From: Ascarosepion bandense
Lineage: Eukaryota; Mollusca; Cephalopoda; Sepiida; Sepiidae
Assembly: GCA_037127315.1 (NCBI GenBank)
Contig: JBBBDQ010001278.1
Span: 188,501 to 252,500, forward strand
Length of the DNA: 64,000 bases
Direction: 5' to 3'
Positions within the stretch are counted from its first letter, which is position 1. Every line of letters starts with the position of its first letter. Shown piece by piece: positions 10,799 through 21,950 of the stretch. Below the pieces are notes generated by a model. It did not search any database and was not told the DNA's origin. It saw nothing but the letters and a program-made list of their open reading frames with translations. The translations under genes and the position numbers were made by a program.

Positions 10799-11003
10799 TG
10801 TCTTATGTATTCTTTAGATGGAAAGAACATGGGTGAGAATATTGCAGAAAAAATCTGAATGATGCTTTAATAATCTGAAAGAAAAAATTATAAATTAATC
10901 ATGGTGACATGTTTAAGTAATAACAAAATGTATGAAATAAATTAATTACAACGATTTCAAATGTCCCTTTTACAAACCGGCAAAAACTTTTGCACCCACC
11001 TGA
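10799..11003 (-). mobile_element. Solo mariner 5' end (second copy)
   Basis: This segment repeats 10,537-10,730: TTCTTTAGATGGAAAGAACATG, the leader, and a terminal repeat ending TTTTGCACCCACCTGA. It encodes only the first residues of transposase (MFFPSKEYIRQALL). It is a truncated neighbour or the product of a local duplication. Confidence 0.7.
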
Positions 11004-11064
11004 GACGTTTCTTTTATTTATTTTTTTGTGCTTTCTCGTTCTCTTGTTTTTGCGCGTTGTTCAT

Positions 11065-11222
11065 TCATTCTTCTTCTTCTTCTATGTGCCTTGTCCCTTC
11101 AGATCGTAGGCAATCATGACCTTCCCTGTTTCCCTCTCCCTGGTGGCTCTGAGCATGCCTTCTCCTGTTACACCATCCAATCCTCGTTCCGTCATCCACC
11201 TGATTAGGTCCTTCAAATAAAT
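11065..11222 (-). mobile_element. LINE-R 3' fragment
   Basis: It shows TTCTTCTTCTATGTGCCTTG, then the complement of the C-terminal codons, ending at TCCTTCAAATA. It is about 155 bp and truncated at its 5' side. Confidence 0.65.
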
Positions 11223-11609
11223 TATCCCTGAAAATTTCCTAAATTATTTTTCGTATATTCATTGGTTTTTACTGAATTTTTTTCTTTATTCTCTTTTTTT
11301 TTCTCTTTGTTTCTTTCTTTCTCAATGCCATTTTTTCTTTCTCTTCGTTTGCCGTGTCTTGACTTTGACTCCACTTCATCTTTTTCTTTGAAGCTAAACT
11401 CAGTCTTACGTCACCGATGACGTCAGCAACAAACTAGAAAAGCATGGTTTTCTTGTTAGAATCACCAGCGAACAGGTAAATATTAAAACTTCAGGTATCT
11501 TGGCGTCTGGGCAATATAAAACCAGCAATCTGATTTCGATCCTCATTGGGTACCAAGAAGTCAGTGTACTTTTGACGAGGAGGATAGATATTTATTTTTG
11601 ATAAGTTTT

Positions 11610-12611
11610 ATATTTTCTTATGTTAGCAGGCATATTTTTCTATTACTAATGTTCACCTAATACAAGGCCCAAGAGCCACTCAAGGCAGTTGGTTACAGTA
11701 TGGTGCTGTATGAGCATAAGAAAATTCTTGGGACTATGCAGGAAGGATAACTCTTAATTCTTGACTGATGAGTTCATGATTTAATTTGTTAATAAAATTT
11801 CAGAGTTCAGTCGGAGGCGGTAGCAGTATAGAATTAAAGTAGATTTTAAAATCTATTTAAACAAGGAAAAATTTCTACTCTTCAAAAGTCCGAGGAGATG
11901 GATTTAGTTTTATCTAGATATATAAAAGGCAATCTGTGAGTCTGTGTATGACTGTTCCCTATGCACGCCTACATTTTTTAAGCTACGCCATTCAAACTTT
12001 CTAGGGACACATATCTACAGGGAAGCCAGGTCGAAACATACTTTTTGAGTTTAAGTTCAGCAATTTTCCCTTTTGCACTTTTTGGCCAATGGAGCCGATT
12101 GTTTACATTTGCTCTGTAAAACATCTAAGATCTAAGATGGTTGCTAAATTACGTCACAGAAATGAAATCACACGTGTCAAACGCGACTAAAATATTTGAA
12201 AAAAAATATGGTGCTGTATGAGCATAAGAAAATTCTTGGGACTATGCAGGAAGGATAATTCTTTTATATGTTCTTATGTTAGCAGGCATATTTTTCTATT
12301 ACTACTGTTCACCTAATACAAGACCCAAGAGCCACTCAAGGCAGTTGGTTACAGTATGAGCATAAGAAAATTCTTGAGACTATGCAGGAAGGATAACTCT
12401 TTTATATGTTCTTATGTTAGCAGGCATATTTTTCTATTACTACTGTTCACCTAATACAAGGCCCAAGAGCCACTCAAGGCAGTTGGTTACAGTATGAGCA
12501 TAAGAAAATTCTTGGGACTATGCAGGAAGGATAACTCTTTTATATGTTCTTATGTTAGCAGATATATTTTTCTATTACTAATGTTCACCTAAGTTTTTGC
12601 ACCGACCTGCT
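11610..12611. repeat. 138-bp tandem repeat ending in a mariner terminus
   Basis: The word GAGCATAAGAAAATTC recurs at 11,712, 12,220, 12,358 and 12,496, giving a 138-bp period for the last three. Each unit also contains ATGTTAGCAGGCATATTTTT and CCAAGAGCCACTCAAGG. About 450 bp of other sequence separates the first unit from the rest. The last unit breaks off into AAGTTTTTGCACCGACCTG, a mariner terminal repeat like that at 9,456. Confidence 0.75.
11912..12195 (+). other. Possible Helitron-like insertion within the 138-bp array
   Basis: The sequence begins TCTAGATATATAAAAGGCAA and has the T-rich, non-coding composition of short Helitrons, but no CTRR hairpin end is clear. It accounts for the gap between the first and later 138-bp units. 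This is a weak assignment. Confidence 0.25.
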
Positions 12612-12839
12612 ATATACTTTACGTTTCTCCTACAGACCAATAGAAAACAAGACCACATAGTATTTCTGCTAATAAAATTCAAATTATTTAGATTAGCTAT
12701 TAAAGCATTACAGATAAATTTATCACGTTGATTGACATCCCAACCGGTAACCAATTAGAGTTTCATTTACTAATAAATCCAAAATACTAATTCGGCTACT
12801 TGACTGTGTCTCTCACTTGTAGCTTGCTCGATTTTGTCG

Positions 12840-13125
12840 ATTATAGTTACAGCAGTTTCCCATTTCTGTCGGTAACCAGGTACAGATTAACGGATTTATA
12901 AAATCCACACCAGTAATTCTGTTACGTTCCTCCAAGGATAGATTGGCATATTGTAAAATCCACACCTGTAATTCAGTTACTTTCCTCCATCAACAACTTG
13001 TAACTTACCCTTCTTGGTCAAATACTGTTACGACAATTACCATTTCTGTCAGTAAACAGGTATAGACTGGCGTAAATCTACACCAAGTTCCTCCATCAAC
13101 AACTTGTGATTTACCCGCTAACTAC
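12840..13125. repeat. Imperfect direct repeat
   Basis: CCCATTTCTGTCGGTAACCAGG near 12,858 recurs as CCATTTCTGTCAGTAAACAGG near 13,040, and AAATCCACACC plus TTCCTCCATCAACAACTTGT also recur. The period is roughly 180 bp. No coding or terminal structure is visible. Confidence 0.5.
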
Positions 13126-13141
13126 AGCTTTATACCAAAAA

Positions 13142-13595
13142 TATATTTTCTATAAATACTTTCACGGCTTCTGCTCCGATGAGCTTAGATCACTGTTGTC
13201 CCCTAAATACGAATTTGAACGAGACACTAGATTAGCAACTAGATCCCACCCTTTTACTGTGAAACCGATAAAATGCAACCGTAACTTCTACTCCAACAGT
13301 TTCTTTCCTCGCATTTCCCAACTGTGGAATTCTCTTCCACACGATTGCTTCCCCGACGGCTACAATCTCCAGGAGTTTAAATGTAAGGTCAATAGACACC
13401 TCCAAACACACTAACCTGCTCCCATTCTATCAAACACTCTTCCCATCTCATCCTCGGTATCCTTACTCATCTGTCACCTTCCTCCTGACATTCCCTATGT
13501 CTAACCACTCCTTCTCTTTACCTTCTCCTATGTAGCCCCATGCGCAATAGTGGCAGTGGAATGCCTTGCTTGGGGTGAGATGATTAAAAAAAAAA
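13142..13595 (+). mobile_element. LINE-J C-terminus and 3' UTR
   Basis: A 102-residue frame (13,106-13,414) carries FYKYFHGFCSDELRSL, TRLATRSHPFTVKPIKCNRN, RISQLWNSLPHDCFPDGYN and LQEFKCKVNRHLQ. It is followed by a 3' UTR ending GGGGTGAGATGATT plus an A tract. Only the last part of ORF2 is present, because the insertion is 5'-truncated. Confidence 0.8.
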
Positions 13596-13606
13596 GATTT
13601 CAATTT

Positions 13607-13887
13607 CAGTTAGTTAAATGCCATCCATGAGACAATCTTGAGTGATCATGTCTTGAAAGAAACATGACTGACTGGGCAGAAGATTTTCTAGCAGCAGGTT
13701 ACCATTACTTTCTGCGGTAAACTCTTTACCAACCAAGGCTATAGACCCCAATCTGTCCTGATTTTTAACTCATAGCTGGAGAGAGAAGAGACGGATTAAC
13801 ACGTTTCCCAAGGAAAATTTGCCTGTATATGCAACGAATTCTGGAATTCGAACTGTTATTTACTGTACATTCCGAGCCGATATCCGT
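13607..13887 (-). mobile_element. SINE-A copy (first of a head-to-tail pair)
   Basis: The minus-strand core and 3' part are recognisable, including the complements of GAGACATGATC-like and GGTTCTATAGCC-like words. The tRNA head is decayed around AATTCGAACTG. Confidence 0.65.
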
Positions 13888-14139
13888 TACAATCAGCCAG
13901 TCAGTTAAGTGCCACACGTGATACATGCTTGGGCGATCATGTCCCGAAAAAGACATGAGTGTCTGGACAGAAAACTTTCCCGCAGTAGGTTGCCATTCCA
14001 AGGCTATAGAACCCAATCTGTCCTGTTATTTGACAGAGCTGGATGGAAGAGATCGTTTAATAACTTTCCCAAGGTTATTTGCGCGTAAGTGAATGCAATG
14101 AATTTGACTAGAATTCAAACTTGGCTCTCCGATTCACTA

Positions 14140-14140
<1 letters not shown>
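13888..14140 (-). mobile_element. SINE-A copy (second of the pair)
   Basis: A second minus-strand SINE-A starts immediately after the previous one with AGCCAGTCAGTTAAGTGCC. It lacks the CTGTGGTAGACTGG segment between the two core blocks and runs into a TA tract. Confidence 0.65.

Positions 14141-14143
<3 letters not shown>

Positions 14144-14194
<51 letters not shown>
14144..14194. repeat. TA microsatellite
   Basis: About 50 bp of pure TA. It lies directly at the tRNA-head end of the preceding SINE-A. Confidence 0.95.
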
Positions 14195-14200
<6 letters not shown>

Positions 14201-14348
14201 TTCTTTCAATGTCGAAACAAAATGTACACTTTTGCAGGAGATCATAGTTTGGACATGTAATTTATAATAACTATTCATAGCTCTGTTTCTATATTGAGCA
14301 CTGTTTGAAATTAATGTTTTGAACGTCGAAATATATTTTTCTTTCCTT

Positions 14349-14356
14349 AAAGATTT

Positions 14357-14410
<54 letters not shown>

Positions 14411-14729
14411 CATGTCAGATTAAATAAATTGCAAAAAATATGTTTGCTTATTTTTAATAAAATCCGTTCATACTCACCGATAATCTTTCGCGTAGTACAA
14501 TCAAAAGATGTCAGAAATGGGTTGTAACGTTGACCGATGTTGCTTTCATTCATTTCTTAAGGTACCCTAGTACTTTACCGTTACAGCTAATTTCTGACAT
14601 CTTTTGATTGTACTACGCGAAAGATTATCCATGAGTATGAACGGATTTTATTAAAAATAAGCAAACATCTTTTGCAATTTATTTAATATCTGACATGTTT
14701 AAAAGAAAATTTGCTGCCTAAGTACACAA

Positions 14730-14780
<51 letters not shown>
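14349..14780. repeat. Long inverted repeat (hairpin) flanked by TA tracts
   Basis: The left arm at 14,410-14,518 and right arm at 14,590-14,700 are near-complementary over about 110 bp. For example, ATCTTTCGCGTAGTACAATC is matched by GATTGTACTACGCGAAAGAT. The spacer is about 70 bp. TA tracts at 14,349-14,409 and about 14,731-14,780 lie outside both arms. It is a foldback or MITE-type element, and no coding crosses it. Confidence 0.8.
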
Positions 14781-14783
<3 letters not shown>

Positions 14784-14784
<1 letters not shown>

Positions 14785-15013
14785 TCATCCACATACAAGA
14801 CTGTTCCGCTGAATCACAGGTCATCAGTGTGGCTAGACACATCCACTTACTTTCCGCCCAGGATTGAAACTCTACCAATTTGTTGTTAGTCGGAGTCGCT
14901 ACCCCCTAAGCCATAAGCGCATGGAATCAGCGAAGGGAAATTTTAACGTGTTGTATATAAGAAGTGTATACACACGCCATTCACCGAAAGGACTCAATTT
15001 ATTTTAAGAGTAA

Positions 15014-15065
<52 letters not shown>
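14784..15065 (-). mobile_element. HRZ copy (tRNA-like plus decayed hammerhead)
   Basis: Read on the minus strand, a tRNA-like region (B-box around GAGTTTCAATCCTGG) is followed by a hammerhead-like segment at about 14,786-14,828. That segment keeps CUGAUGA but has GGAAC in place of GAAAC and mismatches in stem II. It begins beside one TA tract and ends before another (15,018-15,065), as do most HRZ copies here. It is inactive by sequence. Confidence 0.6.
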
Positions 15066-15068
<3 letters not shown>

Positions 15069-15614
15069 GTTCTGCAGCAAACGCATGGTGTGCACCGGTT
15101 CAAGCCATGAAGGTGACCAGATTGTATCTGAAAGAAATATTAAAATATTTGTTAGATGAATACATTATTTCTACTTGCCTAAATACAGTAGCTCCACTGA
15201 GCTGAGAGTTTAATATTTGGGAGGTATTTTCGGAGCAACCCATACTTTGCTTAACTTTTTAAAAGCAACATCCCCTATCCCAATACCCATTCGGATTTAT
15301 AACACTTTCTAGATAGTTTTTCTTTTACGTGCTGTGAACTTTCATAGTGTTGACGATCACGACCCTGTCCTTTCCAGATCTTAATAAATATTGACTATTG
15401 ACTATCTCCACTAAAACCAGCCCACCCCCATCCATTCACTTAAGCTCTATAGGTAAGTTATGCATTTTTCTCTGTCTCTTTTGTTTTCCAACTGTCCTAT
15501 GAGTATCAAATTTACGAGCCTTCTGTCCTCATGATGTAACTTAGAAATTTTCATGTTTCTTCCTACAGATAAATGCTGTTAATATAAAACTGTTTAAAAT
15601 ATCAAAGAAATTTG
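15066..15614. other. Mostly unassigned; one stretch related to diverged LINE-R sequence
   Basis: Sequence near 15,440-15,580 (AGGTAAGTTATGCAT, then CCTATGAGTATCAA) resembles the diverged LINE-R region at 45,400-45,470 and 48,730-48,830. The rest has no recognisable feature. Confidence 0.4.
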
Positions 15615-16505
15615 ATCTTTGTTTTTTCTATGTGCCTTGTCACTTCAGCGATGATAGCTTTCCGCGACTTCCTATCACTGCTGGTTCTTAGCACGCTTTC
15701 TCCTGTAACATCTCGCATCGCCCGTTCTGTCATCCACCTGATCAGGTCCTTCAAATATGTTATCTGCTGCTTTCCTCTGTCTCTTTTTTCCCCACTATCT
15801 GGCCTGTTAGTATCAGGTTCTCCAAGACCTCCTTCCTCATTGCATGTCCCAGGAACTTTAGCTGTCTCTTCCTGGTGCTCAATATTAATTTCCTTTTCGT
15901 TTCCATTCTTTCCAGCACCTTGTCATTGCTCACATTCTCGGTCCATGATATCCGCAGCATCCTTCTGTAGAACCACATTTCAGTTACTTCAAGTTTTCCC
16001 TTCATCTTTGTTGATATTATCCAACATTCACTGCCATATTGAAGAACTGACATCACATAGCAATCTAGTACTCTCTTCTTTGTTTCTTGTGAAAGTTTCA
16101 TGTGTCTTAATACTTTACTCAGCTTCTGGAATGCGTCCTTCGTCATGCTAATTTGCCTTTGGATCTCTGTGCGCACTTTCCGTTTTCGGTTAGAACACTT
16201 CCCAGGTATTTAAATTTTCGTACCTGCTTGATTTTAACATCCCTCACCTGTATTTGGCACTTTGGGCTGCTCTTTTTGCTGATGACCATGTATTCTGTTT
16301 TCTTGCAGTTTATTTGTAGTCCCTTCTTGTCACTCTCTTCAGCTACCTTCTGTGTCGTCTGCAAATCTTATGTTCAGATTGTGGCCTCCGATGACAAATC
16401 CTGGTGTAACATCTAGGGTCCTCAAAATATTCTCGCTGTACAAGTTAAATAGCTCCGGTGAAAATACATATCCCTGTCTTACGCTCCTTTCTATCGTTGT
16501 ATATC
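15615..16505 (-). pseudogene. LINE-R RT palm and C-terminus, frameshifted
   Basis: Minus-strand reading from 16,505 gives PELFNLYSENILRTLD and IRFADDT (RT palm with the ADD catalytic pair), then EESDKKGLQINCKKTEYMV and KFKYLGSVLTENGKC (16,143-16,364). A shifted frame follows (15,760-16,176) with ETKKRVLDCYVMSVLQYGSE, YRRMLRISWTENVSND and KRQLKFLGHAMRKEVLENLI. The frameshift lies near the KCAQRSKG segment around 16,165. It is the longest RTE-like piece in the window, and it is inactive. Confidence 0.8.
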
Positions 16506-16512
16506 TGCTGAA

Positions 16513-16820
16513 TCAGTCAGTCAGTTAAGTGCCATACGTGATACACGCTTGGGCGATCATGTCTCGAAAGAGACATGACTGACTGGGTAGAAGATTATCC
16601 CGGAGTAGGTTGCCATTGCTTTCTGCGGTAGACTGGTTGCCGATCAAGGCTATAGAACCCAATCTGTCCTGTTATTTAATCCATAACTGGAGGGAAGAGA
16701 CGGATTAATACCTTTCCCAAGTGTATTTGCGCGTAAGTGAAGGCAATGAATTCAGCTGGAATTCGAACTCGGCTCCCCGATTTCTCGTTCCGAGCCGATA
16801 TCCAATGCCCCACAACGCAT
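16513..16820 (-). mobile_element. SINE-A, near full length
   Basis: It contains all SINE-A blocks on the minus strand, from the tRNA head (GATATCGGCTCGG, GAGTTCGAATTCCAG) to CACTTAACTGACTGACTG. It lies directly upstream of the LINE-R copy in the same orientation. Confidence 0.8.
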
Positions 16821-17499
16821 GAATCATTATCCGACTTCTAAAATGATTTAAAAAAAAAATTCCGACAAACATCGTGTTTAAAGAAACATTTAATAAAAGC
16901 TAATCAACAAAAATTACTAACATTCTTTTATTACTTGAACGGACTAGTTTCACTCTGTAGCGTTTGTTTTACTTATCAATATACTAATTTTTTGAGGTCA
17001 AATTACATACATGAACTGAAACCACTAATTCGGGTCAGAGGTTTTATACAAATAAATCTGTCTGTTTGTATAAACTGAAAAGCATACATTAAATTTACTT
17101 TCGGATGTGTTTTTGATTTTATCTTTACGGCAAATGTTTAACGAAGTTGTTGTGTTTTTGGAGTCAAACGACATAAATTCATATAAAAAAAAAAAAATGT
17201 CGTACTGTAACAATTCAACATTCCAGACTTTGTGACAAATAATTTTGTTCAACACCAAACGTATTTGCATAGAAATTACAAAAAAATCATTGTGCAAATG
17301 CATTCACGAACTGAACTAGTTAATAAAAGAGATTTATTTTAAAGATGTCGCCTTGAATTCAGAATACGGTCGAATAGTTTCAATTCCATGTTTATTGTAG
17401 TGGCTAGGTGAGTCTTTGTTACGGGAAATGATTGTAAACTTTCAAAATGAATTAATTCAACACGTGCAAACAATTTTTTTACAGGTCTTTATTTATATA
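16821..17499. other. No recognised feature
   Basis: A+T-rich sequence. A 92-codon minus-strand frame (17,025-17,303) has no recognisable domain and no supporting splice or promoter context. Confidence 0.5.
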
Positions 17500-18005
17500 A
17501 GCAACAACAGAGCTCTATTTACATTGTTCGTACAACTGTTTTCATCTTTACTGCCATGTTTACGACGTTTCGGCCGTTGTACGCTCCGGCGTTCTTCAGG
17601 TACTAAGAATTTCGAACCGAACCCTTTATGACGATCACTGGGGTATATCATTCTGATACTATGGTTCGGTTCGAAATATTTGCCTATATTGTCCTTAAGG
17701 AGACATGGCCCAGTGAATATAGACGTTGCTTGGTAGACTTGGCCCAAAGAGTTGTGTGTTCAATACCAGGCTACAGCAGTGGTGAACAAGTAACTTATAG
17801 GGTTAGAGGGAGATAATTCATGACTAGTAAAAGTGACACTACTACGCAAGGAATGGAGTTCATATACCCCAGCAATTGTAATAAAGATTTCGGTTCGAAA
17901 TGATTCTAGCACCTGAAGACGGCCGGAGCGTTTAACGGCCGAAACGTCGTAAACATCGCATTGAAGATGATAACAATAGTCCGAATAATGCGAATAGAGT
18001 AAATA
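17500..18005. mobile_element. Penelope-like terminal repeats in inverted arrangement
   Basis: Two related blocks of about 120 bp face each other. The left (17,500-17,650) is read on the minus strand and the right (17,870-18,005) on the plus strand. Each carries TTCGGTTCGAAAT, CTGAAGA, a GC-rich hairpin and CGAAACGTCGTAAACAT. The plus-strand motif is at 17,913-17,948 and the minus-strand one at 17,563-17,599. Such CTGAAGA-hairpin-GAAAC blocks are often seen next to Penelope-like retroelements. No RT or endonuclease frame lies between them. Confidence 0.5.
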
Positions 18006-18035
18006 CTACATCAATTAAAAGTATACACAAATCGC

Positions 18036-18202
18036 CCAGTTCACACTTCACCCACGTCTATTGAACGAGTGAAGAGGCTCATCCCTTTTTTCCCGTTTAG
18101 GAAGTGGTTTCCGGTTTTCTCTTTTCCAATCTTTTCACTCTTACGTAGCCCCCTGCACATCAGTGGCGTTACCGCCTCGCTCGGGGTGATATAATTAAAA
18201 AA
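18036..18202 (+). mobile_element. SINE-D copy
   Basis: Plus-strand SINE-D: ATCGCCCAGTTCACACTTC, AGGCTCATCCC, CTTTTCACTCTTACGTAGCC and GGGGTGATATAATTAAAAAA. The first bases are diverged. Confidence 0.6.
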
Positions 18203-18214
18203 ACACATAGCTTA

Positions 18215-18350
18215 CAGCTGTATAACGATTAGGTAACGTTGTTCATAGTCAGTACCTAGATGGGTAAGCACTTCGAAATTCTGCAAGCTTGGGTGTGCAG
18301 GTGGGTTAATGGATTATGGCTTGGAATTGTTAATCGGAAAAGTTACTTCC
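18215..18350 (+). mobile_element. 5S-tRNA composite SINE leader, decayed
   Basis: A 5S-like segment (GATTAGGTAACGTTGTTCA, GTCAGTACCTAGATGGGTAA) leads into GGGTGTGCAGGTGGGTTAATGG and TTGGAATTGTTAA. The same order occurs in the better copy at 30,714-30,965. The B-box and SINE body are lost. Confidence 0.5.
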
Positions 18351-18369
18351 CGAAAAATTTGCCCTATTT

Positions 18370-19125
18370 ATTGAATGAGCCTCGTAGAAGTCCTTATACC
18401 GAAAGATTCACCTTATTTATTGAATGACCCTCGTAGAAGTCCTTATACCGAAAGATTCACCTTATTTATTGAATGACCCTCGTAGAAGTCCTTATACCGA
18501 AAGATTCACCTTATTATTGAATGAGCCTCGTAGAAGTCCTTATACCGAAAGATTCACTTTATTTATTGAATGAGCCTCGTAGAAGTCCTTATGCCGAAAA
18601 ATTCACCTTATTTATTGAATGACCCTCGTAGAAGTCCATATACCGAAAGATTCACCTTATTTATTGAATGACCCTCGTAGAAGTCCTTATACCGAAAAAT
18701 TCACCTTATTTATTGAATGACCCTCGTAGAAGCCGTTATACCGAAAAATTCACCTTATTTATTGAATGACCCTCGTAGAAGCCGTTATACCGAAAAATTC
18801 ACCTTATTTATTGAATGACCCTCGTAGAAGCCGTTATACCGAAAAATTCACCTTATTTATTGAATGACCCTCGTAGAAGTTCTTATACCGAACAATTCAC
18901 CTTATTTATTGAATGACCCACGTAGAAGTCCTTATACCGAACAATTCACCTTATTTATTGAATGACCCACGTAGAAGTCCTTATACCGAACAATTCACCT
19001 TATTTATTGAATGACCCACGTAGAAGTCCTTATACCGAACAATTCACCTTATTTATTGAATGACCCTCGTAGAAGCCGTTATACCGAACAATTCACCTTA
19101 TTTATTGAATGACCCTCGTAGCTAA
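18370..19125 (+). repeat. 49-bp tandem array, about 15 units
   Basis: Units of the form TAGAAGTCCTTATACCGAAA-GATTCACC-TTATTTATTGAATGACCCTCG repeat every 49 bp, with small variants (GCCGTTATACC, CCCACG). Neighbouring units share variants, which indicates local unit-by-unit amplification. The end word ACGAGGGTCATTCAATAAAT in the reverse direction resembles a Tc1/mariner-type terminus. Confidence 0.85.
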
Positions 19126-19299
19126 AATAGAACAAAATATTTTAAAAAATAGATAAACAGATGTTAGTAAGACCCGATCACCCAACAAAATTGAGAGTGG
19201 CTGCTGTATTCCGCCAAACGGCAAAATCAAGTAGCACGTCCGCTAAGAGAAAGTGGCCGCATATATTTGGAAAATATGTTATACTTTTATTATTTGTTT

Positions 19300-19684
19300 A
19301 CTAGCAGTATAGCCCGGCGTTGCTCGGGTGTAATGAAAGCTTTTAAACTAATCCATGGTCCCGGAGCTCAGATTCTTTGGACGTTAGCACGAAAGACCAA
19401 AAAGCAATAGTTGTTTCCAGTTAAAGCGAAACTGTAGACTGAAAGAAAAATGAATGGATGTAAGTCAAATTTTGATTTCCTGGTATCGATATCAAATAAG
19501 TTTTTTTCGTCGCAAACTGAATTTTGAAGGCTAAATAAGTCCTCTGAGTAAATGGCATCATGGCTGAGACTAAGAACTACAATTACACCTACTTAGAGCC
19601 AAACCCGAAGCAAAAACTAAAATAAAAGGGCTGAAAAAATACAGACATACAGGCAGATAAACAGACACACACACAAACATCTTG

Positions 19685-19721
<37 letters not shown>

Positions 19722-20027
19722 CGATTTTCTGCACTATTGTAAGAACTGCAACCTTGAAACTTCTGAATATTGTTTCTTATATCTTTGTCTATGAGTGTAT
19801 CAAATTAGCTTAAAATCGGACCACTCCTTCTATAACCCGACTTTTTCGATTATCGATTTTCAATATTTATCGCTGGTACCTCGACACAAAACCTAGCTAA
19901 GAACACTCGCAGACGCTTATAGTACAACTGTGTCAATTTTCAAGAAAGTTGGTTCAGCCGTTTCGGAGTCTATAGGTAACGAGGACACACACACAGACAA
20001 AGTTCCATATATTATATAAGTTTGGAT
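19300..20027 (-). mobile_element. Helitron-N, near full length
   Basis: The minus strand runs from TCCAAACTTATATAATATAT to the hairpin CCCGAGCAACGCCGGGC and CTATACTGCTAG, followed by T. The insertion is between A and T, as expected of Helitrons. A TA microsatellite sits at the internal position shared with other copies (19,687-19,717). Confidence 0.75.
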
Positions 20028-20863
20028 TAGTTTCTGTTATGATCATTTAAAATATATGTAATAATATCTCTTAAAGTAATATATTTGATGATTAAGTGTT
20101 CATTATCTGATAATGCTTATCTCGAAGGCTATTGTTTGTCAGTGGTTTTACTGATAAAATGTATTTTTGCAAGCAATTTTTTTCATCGTAAAGAGCTCGA
20201 TATCGGGGTGTAGATAGAGTGTTGATAAGTACAAAGGGTTTGTCACTTTAACGAAGTGGGTTCAAGCCGACTTCGAAATTTATATAAAGGGCTTCGGGTC
20301 GTACCTTCGATATCTGGCACGATTCAATTTCGGGTGAACTGGCAGCATTGATCCTCAATCAGCTCCTAAATCACACATATGAGGGGGTTCCAAATTGTTA
20401 AGCTGGAGGAGTAAACTGACGTTGAAGGTGGTATTAAAACCGCACCATTGGGCAAAGTACCTCCTCGACGCAGGTCACCACCCCAGGGCGGGAAGTTTCT
20501 GATATAAAATCCAGCGGCTACGCTTTCGTGACCAAAACGTGCCACCTAACTGGAGGAAATCACGCCACATCAAGCACCCGAAGAAACCATTCACAGAAAC
20601 ATAGGTTCTGGCACGCGACCGACACAAATAGAGGAAAATGGTGAAAAGCTTGAAATGTCGGCGTCTGCAACGACTCCTTCCGGAGTTAGGGGCCAAAAAA
20701 TAGAATGAACTATTTTTTAGGAACTAATGAATTTCATTTTTTATTTCAACGTACTTTTATTGCTTAAAAGCTTCAAGTGTTTGAGTGAGTTTTGTTTAAC
20801 GACATATCAACACCTCTGGGGGTTATTTAATGCCAAAAAGGTAGGGTTTTGAGGTTTTTTTTT
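20028..20863. other. No recognised feature
   Basis: Largely unique sequence. A short stretch near 20,800-20,860 (CATATCAACACCTCT, TTATTTAATGCC) belongs to the dispersed repeat seen at 47,490-47,730. Confidence 0.45.
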
Positions 20864-21478
20864 AAATCATTTCACTCCAAGCAAGGCATTCTATTGCCAC
20901 TATTGCGCAGCGGGTTACATAGGGGAAGGTGCTGAAAAAGAGTGGTTAGATATAGGAAATGTCAGAAAGAGGGTGATCGACGAGTAAGGAGGTACATAGG
21001 AAGAGTGTTTGAGAGAATGAGTGTGAGTTAGTGTGTCAGGAGGTGTCTATTGACCTTACATTTAAACTCCTGACGATTGTAGCTGTCGGTGAAGCAAGCA
21101 TGTGGAAGGGAATTCCACAGGCGGGAAGTGCGAGAAAAGAAGCTATTGGAGTAGAAATTGCGGTTACATTTTATCGGTTTCACTGTAAAAGGGTGGGACC
21201 TAGTGGCTAATCTAGTGTCTCGTGCAAATTCTTAGCTAGGGGACACCAGTGATCAAAGTTCATCGGAGCAGAAGCCGTGAAAGTATTTATAGAAGATGCA
21301 CAGGAAAGCCACTTCACGACGGTGGGAGAGTGACTGGAGTCGGTCTGCCAAGTCGGTATCGATCACATTGCAGATTCTCCGTTGTATTTTGTCAAGAACC
21401 CCGAGGAGAATAGCAGGTGCACCCGACCAGATGTGGCAGCAGTATCCAATACCAGGGCGGATGGTAGATTTAATGTTC
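20864..21478 (-). mobile_element. LINE-J 3' half, degenerate
   Basis: The minus strand shows the 3' UTR (complement of AATCATTTCACTCCAAGCAAGG) and broken codons for the LWNSLP, FYSN and FYKYFHGF regions up to the STIRPxIxYCCHIW segment near 21,460. Stops interrupt every frame. Confidence 0.7.
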
Positions 21479-21499
21479 GTTTATAATGAAAATGTTGAT

Positions 21500-21950
21500 T
21501 TAGTTAGATTTTGATGATTTTTTTTATTTTAGAAAATTGAAGATGTCTTCTATTTTTTTTTTTTTTTAATGTATTGTTGGTAATAATTCTTTCCCTTCAA
21601 ACGTATTATGACAGTTCTTTCTTTCAAAAATGTATATTTTTCTATAAAAGTCTATTTTTATGTATATAATTCTATAAAATATATATTTTTATACTTTCAT
21701 AGTGTTTTAACCCCAGTTTGGGAGGGTTAACTATTTGCCCATAGCTGGGACCCTAACAGGTACGACCACTTCGGGTCAGGGTAGACCTCCGGAACAACAA
21801 CACTTAAAATGTGGTTCCATGCTCCTCACAACCTTCCAAACAGAGGCCTTGCGGCTGGATGCAGTTTATCGTCATACCCAGAACCCGTTTCAAGTGTTTG
21901 CACCAAGGATTGAACTTGCAATTATTATCTAACCCTATTCACGAACTAGA
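21500..21950. repeat. Copy of the 35-40 bp degenerate repeat plus unassigned sequence
   Basis: GAAGATGTCTTCTA and TTTCAAAAATGTATATTTTT match the repeat at 2,530-2,760. The following GTACGACCACTTCGGGTCAG segment to 21,950 is unassigned. A weak B-box-like GCAAGTTCAATCC lies on its minus strand. Confidence 0.4.

Noticed and set aside
10632..10830. Tyr-Ile repeat peptides here and at about 20 other places
   Set aside because: They are translations of TA dinucleotide tracts.
17913..17948. A complete hammerhead at the CTGAAGA-GAAAC motif
   Set aside because: No stem I partner or cleavage triplet with a closable stem III was found. It is kept only as a core-like hairpin.
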